Made by a program: the position numbers and the translations under genes. The notes under the pieces are model-generated. The model was not told where the DNA came from and did not search any database. It worked only from the letters and a program-made list of their open reading frames with translations. A DNA stretch of 64,000 bases from Labilibaculum sp. K2S (GTDB lineage Bacteria > Bacteroidota > Bacteroidia > Bacteroidales > Marinifilaceae). This document shows, piece by piece, positions 61,107-64,000 of the stretch. The DNA lies in the NCBI RefSeq assembly GCF_030372765.1, contig NZ_JAUCMW010000003.1:124001-188000 (forward strand), read 5' to 3'. Every line of letters begins with the position of its first letter. Position 1 is the first letter of the stretch.

Positions 61107-61880
61107 ATGACAGCAACGACTGAAATCAACAAAATAATTAGCAAAGAGAATCTGGTTTATGGTAAAACCAGTGTTCTTTTGGATAATGAAATGCACTACT
61201 GTCCTGGATGTACTCACGGAGTAATTCATAAAGTAATTGCAGAGGTTATTGACGAGATGGGGATTCAGGATAAAACAATTGGTGTTTCACCAGTTGGATG
61301 TTCTGTTTTAGCCTACAACTATATTGATATCGATTGGCAGCAAGCCGCTCATGGCCGTGCTCCTGCATTGGCAACGGCAACTTCCCGTTTGATGCCAGGG
61401 AAATATGTTTTCACTTATCAAGGTGACGGTGATTTAGCATCAATTGGTTGTGCTGAGATTATTCACGCTTGTAACCGAGGTGAAAATATCGTCGTGTTTT
61501 TCGTGAATAATGCGATTTATGGTATGACAGGTGGTCAAATGGCTCCAACTACATTGGAAGGTCAGGTTACTGCCACTACTCCTTACGGACGTGATTGTAA
61601 AGTCACAGGATTTCCAATGAAAATTACTGAAATGATTGCCATGTTGCCAGGTACACGCTTTGTAACCCGTCAATCAGCAGAAACTCCTGGAGCAGTAAGA
61701 AAATTAAAGAAAGCAGCTCAGAAAGCTTTTGAAAATACACGAGAAAACAAAGGATTATCTTTTATCGAGATTGTTGGTACCTGTAGTTCCGGATGGAAAC
61801 TTTCACCAGTTAAATCTAACGAGTGGATGAAAGAAAACATGTTTGCTTACTATCCGTTGGGTACATTAAAGGATGAATAA
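61107..61880 (+). CDS. 2-oxoacid oxidoreductase beta subunit (TPP-binding)
   Basis: 257 residues. TPP-binding motif GDGDLASIGCAEIIHACNRGENIVVFFVNNAIYGMTGGQMAPTT (GDG...NN) and the N-terminal MHYCPGCTHGVIHKVIAEVIDE cluster cysteines. Beta subunit of the enzyme that decarboxylates the 2-oxoacid. It starts 3 bases after the alpha stop, so the two are tightly coupled. C-terminal GTCSSGWKLSPVKSNEWM is usual. Confidence 0.93.
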   Translation: MTATTEINKIISKENLVYGKTSVLLDNEMHYCPGCTHGVIHKVIAEVIDEMGIQDKTIGVSPVGCSVLAYNYIDIDWQQAAHGRAPALATATSRLMPGKYVFTYQGDGDLASIGCAEIIHACNRGENIVVFFVNNAIYGMTGGQMAPTTLEGQVTATTPYGRDCKVTGFPMKITEMIAMLPGTRFVTRQSAETPGAVRKLKKAAQKAFENTRENKGLSFIEIVGTCSSGWKLSPVKSNEWMKENMFAYYPLGTLKDE

Positions 61881-61913
61881 AAATCCATTTTAATCAATTA
61901 AACTGTAAAAAAA

Positions 61914-62465
61914 ATGACAGAAGAAATAATAATTGCAGGATTTGGTGGTCAAGGTGTACTTTCAATGGGTAAAATTCTCGCTTATTCTGGAATCATGCAA
62001 AATCAGGAAGTATCATGGATGCCTTCTTACGGACCTGAAATGCGTGGAGGAACTGCAAATGTAACAGTAATCTTAAGTGATGATAGAATTAGTTCACCTG
62101 TTTTGAAAAAGTTTGATACTGCGATCATTCTTAACCAGCAATCAATGGATAAGTTTGTGGATGAGGTTAAACCAGGTGGTACTTTATTGTATGATCCAAA
62201 TGGTATTACGCATCATCCGGAAAGAAAAGATATTAATATTTATAGAATTCCTGGAGCTGCTCTTGCTGCTGAATTAGGAAATCCTCAAACTTTTAACATG
62301 ATTATTATGGGAGGTTTCCTTAAAGTGAAGCCAATCGTATTATTGGAAAATGTTAAAAAAGGTTTGGAGAAGTCTTTGCCAGAGCGCCATCATAAATTAA
62401 TACCTTTAAATATTGAAGCAATTCAAAAAGGTAGTGATTCTGTAGAGACGGTTCACACCATATAA
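61914..62465 (+). CDS. 2-oxoacid oxidoreductase gamma subunit
   Basis: 183 residues: GFGGQGVLSMGKILAYSGIMQNQEVSWMPSYGPEMRGGTANVTVILSD, the classic gamma-subunit CoA-related start, then AIILNQQSMDKFVDEVKPGGTLLYD. It completes the four-gene operon (delta, alpha, beta, gamma). A terminator lies 35 bases after. Confidence 0.93.
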   Translation: MTEEIIIAGFGGQGVLSMGKILAYSGIMQNQEVSWMPSYGPEMRGGTANVTVILSDDRISSPVLKKFDTAIILNQQSMDKFVDEVKPGGTLLYDPNGITHHPERKDINIYRIPGAALAAELGNPQTFNMIIMGGFLKVKPIVLLENVKKGLEKSLPERHHKLIPLNIEAIQKGSDSVETVHTI

Positions 62466-62499
62466 GAAATAGCACAACTATACTAACATAAGGATAGTC

Positions 62500-62533
62500 A
62501 AAAGGAGAATTCTATGTGGGATTCTCCTTTTTT
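62500..62533 (+). terminator. Terminator of the 2-oxoacid oxidoreductase operon
   Basis: AAAAGGAGAAT (62500-62510) pairs with ATTCTCCTTTT (62521-62531) around a 10-base loop, into a T run. Confidence 0.9.
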
Positions 62534-62752
62534 GTTTCGAATTGTAAAATGAGAATATCTATTGTTATATGATTGATTTAGATTTTGTTAGTTGTTGTGT
62601 GAAGGTGGTTTGTATCTGCTGGAATAAGTCTCTGATTAAATACAAAAACCTTTGTTTTAGTTGAAATACTATTTGATGAAGGGGAGTTTGGAAGCGTTAT
62701 TTTCTTTTTATAAAATGTGATGAAAATAACTGAAATTTTAATTTGAAATCGT

Positions 62753-62782
62753 TTTGAGGTTTTGAATTAATGTTTACCTTTG
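62753..62782 (+). promoter_or_regulatory. Promoter in a gene-free region (small RNA unit)
   Basis: TTTG at 62753-62756 and TACCTTTG at 62775-62782 with an 18-base spacer match the Bacteroidota consensus. No gene on this strand follows; a terminator lies 120 bases downstream. Confidence 0.55.
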
Positions 62783-62786
62783 CACT

Positions 62787-62924
62787 CCGATTCGGGAGTG
62801 TAGTGGTTAGGCATGATGATCGTATCGGAATTTCCTTATGAATAGTATATGGTTTTAGGGTTAAAACTTCGTATTGGAAATCATTTTGGGTTAGATAAAA
62901 GGCTGGTGGGGACCAGCCTTTTTT
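62787..62924 (+). ncRNA. Candidate small RNA
   Basis: Predicted from a promoter ending at 62782 and a strong terminator at 62899-62924, with no reading frame of use between. The expected 5' region folds into a CACTCC/GGAGTG hairpin at about 62784-62801, and there are weaker stems further on (such as TTTTA/TAAAA). It fits no RNA family I recognise (not tRNA, SRP, tmRNA or RNase P). The terminator also serves nadD on the other strand, which is the main alternative. Confidence 0.4.
62899..62924. terminator. Bidirectional terminator between candidate RNA and nadD
   Basis: AAGGCTGGT (62899-62907) pairs perfectly with ACCAGCCTT (62912-62920) around a GGGG loop. T6 on the plus strand, four T on the minus strand side, so it is better placed for plus-strand transcripts. 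Confidence 0.85.
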
Positions 62925-62931
62925 CATTTCA

Positions 62932-63507
62932 TCACTTTTCGTAAAAGTGCATCTCCTTCAGGTAATTGTAAGCCTTCTCGGGCATGAAATAAGGAACTTC
63001 TTTCTTCTCTTTTACAGCTTTACGGATGAAACTTGAAGAGATTTCTATTAAAGGGGCATCTGCAGTGTGAATGTTGCCTTTTAAAGTAATGTCTTCGCTC
63101 TTGAAATTGGGACGAGGATAGACAAATAAATCATGGTTTTTTAGAATTAATTCATGATTCTTCCATTTTGTGAAGTTTTTCAAATTATCAGAACCAATAA
63201 TCAGACAAAATTGATGAGAAGGATTCTTTTCTTTTAAATAAGCAAGAGTGTCGATGGTAAAAGAAGGCTTAGGCATCCCGAATTCAATATTTGAGGCTTT
63301 AAAATTAGGATATCGTTCAATAGCTCTGTTTACCAATTCAAGACGATGGTAATCGGCTAAAAGACTGTTTTTACTCTTAAAGGGATTGTGAGGACTAACC
63401 ACAAACCAAATTTGTTCCATATCGGTATATTCTGCCATGTAATTAGCAATAGCAAGATGTCCAATATGTATTGGATTAAATGATCCGAAAAACAATCCTA
63501 TCTTCAT
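62932..63507 (-). CDS. nadD: Nicotinate-nucleotide adenylyltransferase
   Basis: 191 residues. Nucleotidyltransferase motifs: KIGLFFGSFNPIHIGHLAIANYMAEY (GSFNPxHxGH) near the start, VVSPHNPFKS, LIIGSDNLKNFTKW and the late ISSSFIRKAVKEKK (ISxSxIR). It adenylates nicotinate mononucleotide in NAD synthesis. It follows gmk by 18 bases on the minus strand, a frequent Bacteroidota pairing. Confidence 0.95.
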   Translation of the reverse strand: MKIGLFFGSFNPIHIGHLAIANYMAEYTDMEQIWFVVSPHNPFKSKNSLLADYHRLELVNRAIERYPNFKASNIEFGMPKPSFTIDTLAYLKEKNPSHQFCLIIGSDNLKNFTKWKNHELILKNHDLFVYPRPNFKSEDITLKGNIHTADAPLIEISSSFIRKAVKEKKEVPYFMPEKAYNYLKEMHFYEK

Positions 63508-63525
63508 CCTTTTTGTGTAATGCGC

Positions 63526-63999
63526 TTATTTACTAAGAAAATCGTGCAAAGCTGTTTCAGCTTCAGCGAAAGCATCTTCCAGTTTATCGTTAACAATTAC
63601 TTTATCAAACTGATTGGAGAAAGCTAATTCAAATTTAAACTTTTCAACTCGTTTGGCAATTACTTCATCTGAATCAGTATTTCTGTTACGCAATCTGTTT
63701 TCCAATTCAGTAATTGACGGAGGCTGAATAAAAATAGCTAATGCTTCATGTTTGTAAAATTTCTTGATATTTGTTCCACCCACAACATCAACATCAAATA
63801 TTACGTTTTTACCTTTTTTTCTAATCTTGTCAACCTCACTTTTAAGAGTTCCGTAAAAGCAACCTTCATAAACTTCTTCCCATTCAAGAAATTCATCGTT
63901 TTCGATTCTTGTTTTGAATTCTTCAACAGATAAAAAGTGATAGTCTTTACCGTCTGTTTCATTGGCTCTTTTGGCTCTGCTGGTGGCCGATATTGAGAA
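63526..63999 (-). CDS. gmk: Guanylate kinase, N-terminus cut by window end
   Basis: The frame is open to the right edge, so only about 157 C-terminal residues are present. Visible: SATSRAKRANETDGKDYHFLSVEEFKTRIENDEFLEW (GMP-binding region) and VIFDVDVVGGTNIKKFYKHEALAIFIQPPSITELENRLRNRNTDSDEVIAKRV (lid and core). The P-loop is outside the window. It phosphorylates GMP to GDP. A GTG at 63783 inside the gene is not the start. Confidence 0.94.
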   Translation of the reverse strand, partial: FSISATSRAKRANETDGKDYHFLSVEEFKTRIENDEFLEWEEVYEGCFYGTLKSEVDKIRKKGKNVIFDVDVVGGTNIKKFYKHEALAIFIQPPSITELENRLRNRNTDSDEVIAKRVEKFKFELAFSNQFDKVIVNDKLEDAFAEAETALHDFLSK

Positions 64000-64000
64000 T

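Noticed and set aside
62787..62924. tRNA-like reading of the candidate RNA because of an AGTGGTTAGGCA D-arm-like word
   Set aside because: No acceptor stem, anticodon arm or T-arm can be drawn; coincidence.

Overview
The window looks like chromosome from an anaerobic or facultatively fermentative Bacteroidota (Bacteroidales type; a marine Marinifilaceae/Labilibaculum-like genome is my guess). Reasons: AT-rich DNA; promoters of the TTTG / TAnnTTTG kind; almost no Shine-Dalgarno (SD) sites; and family markers such as S46 peptidase, DUF4270 lipoprotein, DUF3467 and the rpsU-xerC-hpf-tRNA-tuf-secE-nusG-rpl-rpoBC string. No phage, insertion sequence or CRISPR array was seen.

Layout. 1-1.5 kb: end of a sodium-coupled transporter and a helix-hairpin-helix protein. 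1.6-16.2 kb: information-processing superoperon (rpsU, xerC-like recombinase, hpf, tRNA-Thr/Tyr/Gly/Thr, tuf, tRNA-Trp, secE, nusG, rplKAJL, rpoBC). 16.3-22.5 kb: DUF3467, CstA transporter (opposite strand), and an ETF beta/alpha plus acyl-CoA dehydrogenase operon. 22.7-30 kb: three porin-like proteins around a glycerol-3-phosphate transporter and a lipoprotein glycerophosphodiesterase, a phosphodiester/organic-phosphate uptake locus. 30-36 kb: housekeeping cluster (unknown gene, DUF2520 protein, KdsC, UbiA-type prenyltransferase, Maf, S46 dipeptidyl-peptidase) preceded by a decayed 21-bp repeat array and followed by a long perfect inverted repeat.

37.5-46.4 kb is the most distinctive region. 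It has a four-subunit NAD(P)-linked, presumably electron-bifurcating [FeFe] hydrogenase (HndB-HndC-HndD-HndA order) led by a signalling-type cassette: two DRTGG proteins, two small GHKL ATPases (one RsbW-like), a hydrogenase-like protein that lacks the proton-shuttle cysteine, a PHP phosphoesterase and an inserted S23-type four-helix-bundle gene. At 50.7-53.9 kb are the H-cluster maturases HydG and HydE and a TM1266-type regulator; HydF is not in the window. Directly behind hydE, in the same frame, lies a remnant of a histidine-kinase C-terminus. 54-62.5 kb holds ADP-forming acyl-CoA synthetase, a small membrane protein, an unknown membrane protein, flavodoxin, an aminotransferase and a four-subunit 2-oxoacid:ferredoxin oxidoreductase. 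62.9-64 kb: nadD and gmk on the minus strand.

The metabolic genes form a coherent picture: amino acids give 2-oxoacids (aminotransferase), which give acyl-CoA plus reduced ferredoxin (2-oxoacid oxidoreductase), then ATP (ADP-forming acyl-CoA synthetase), with reducing power disposed of as H2 by the bifurcating hydrogenase. A likely small RNA unit sits at 62.79-62.92 kb.
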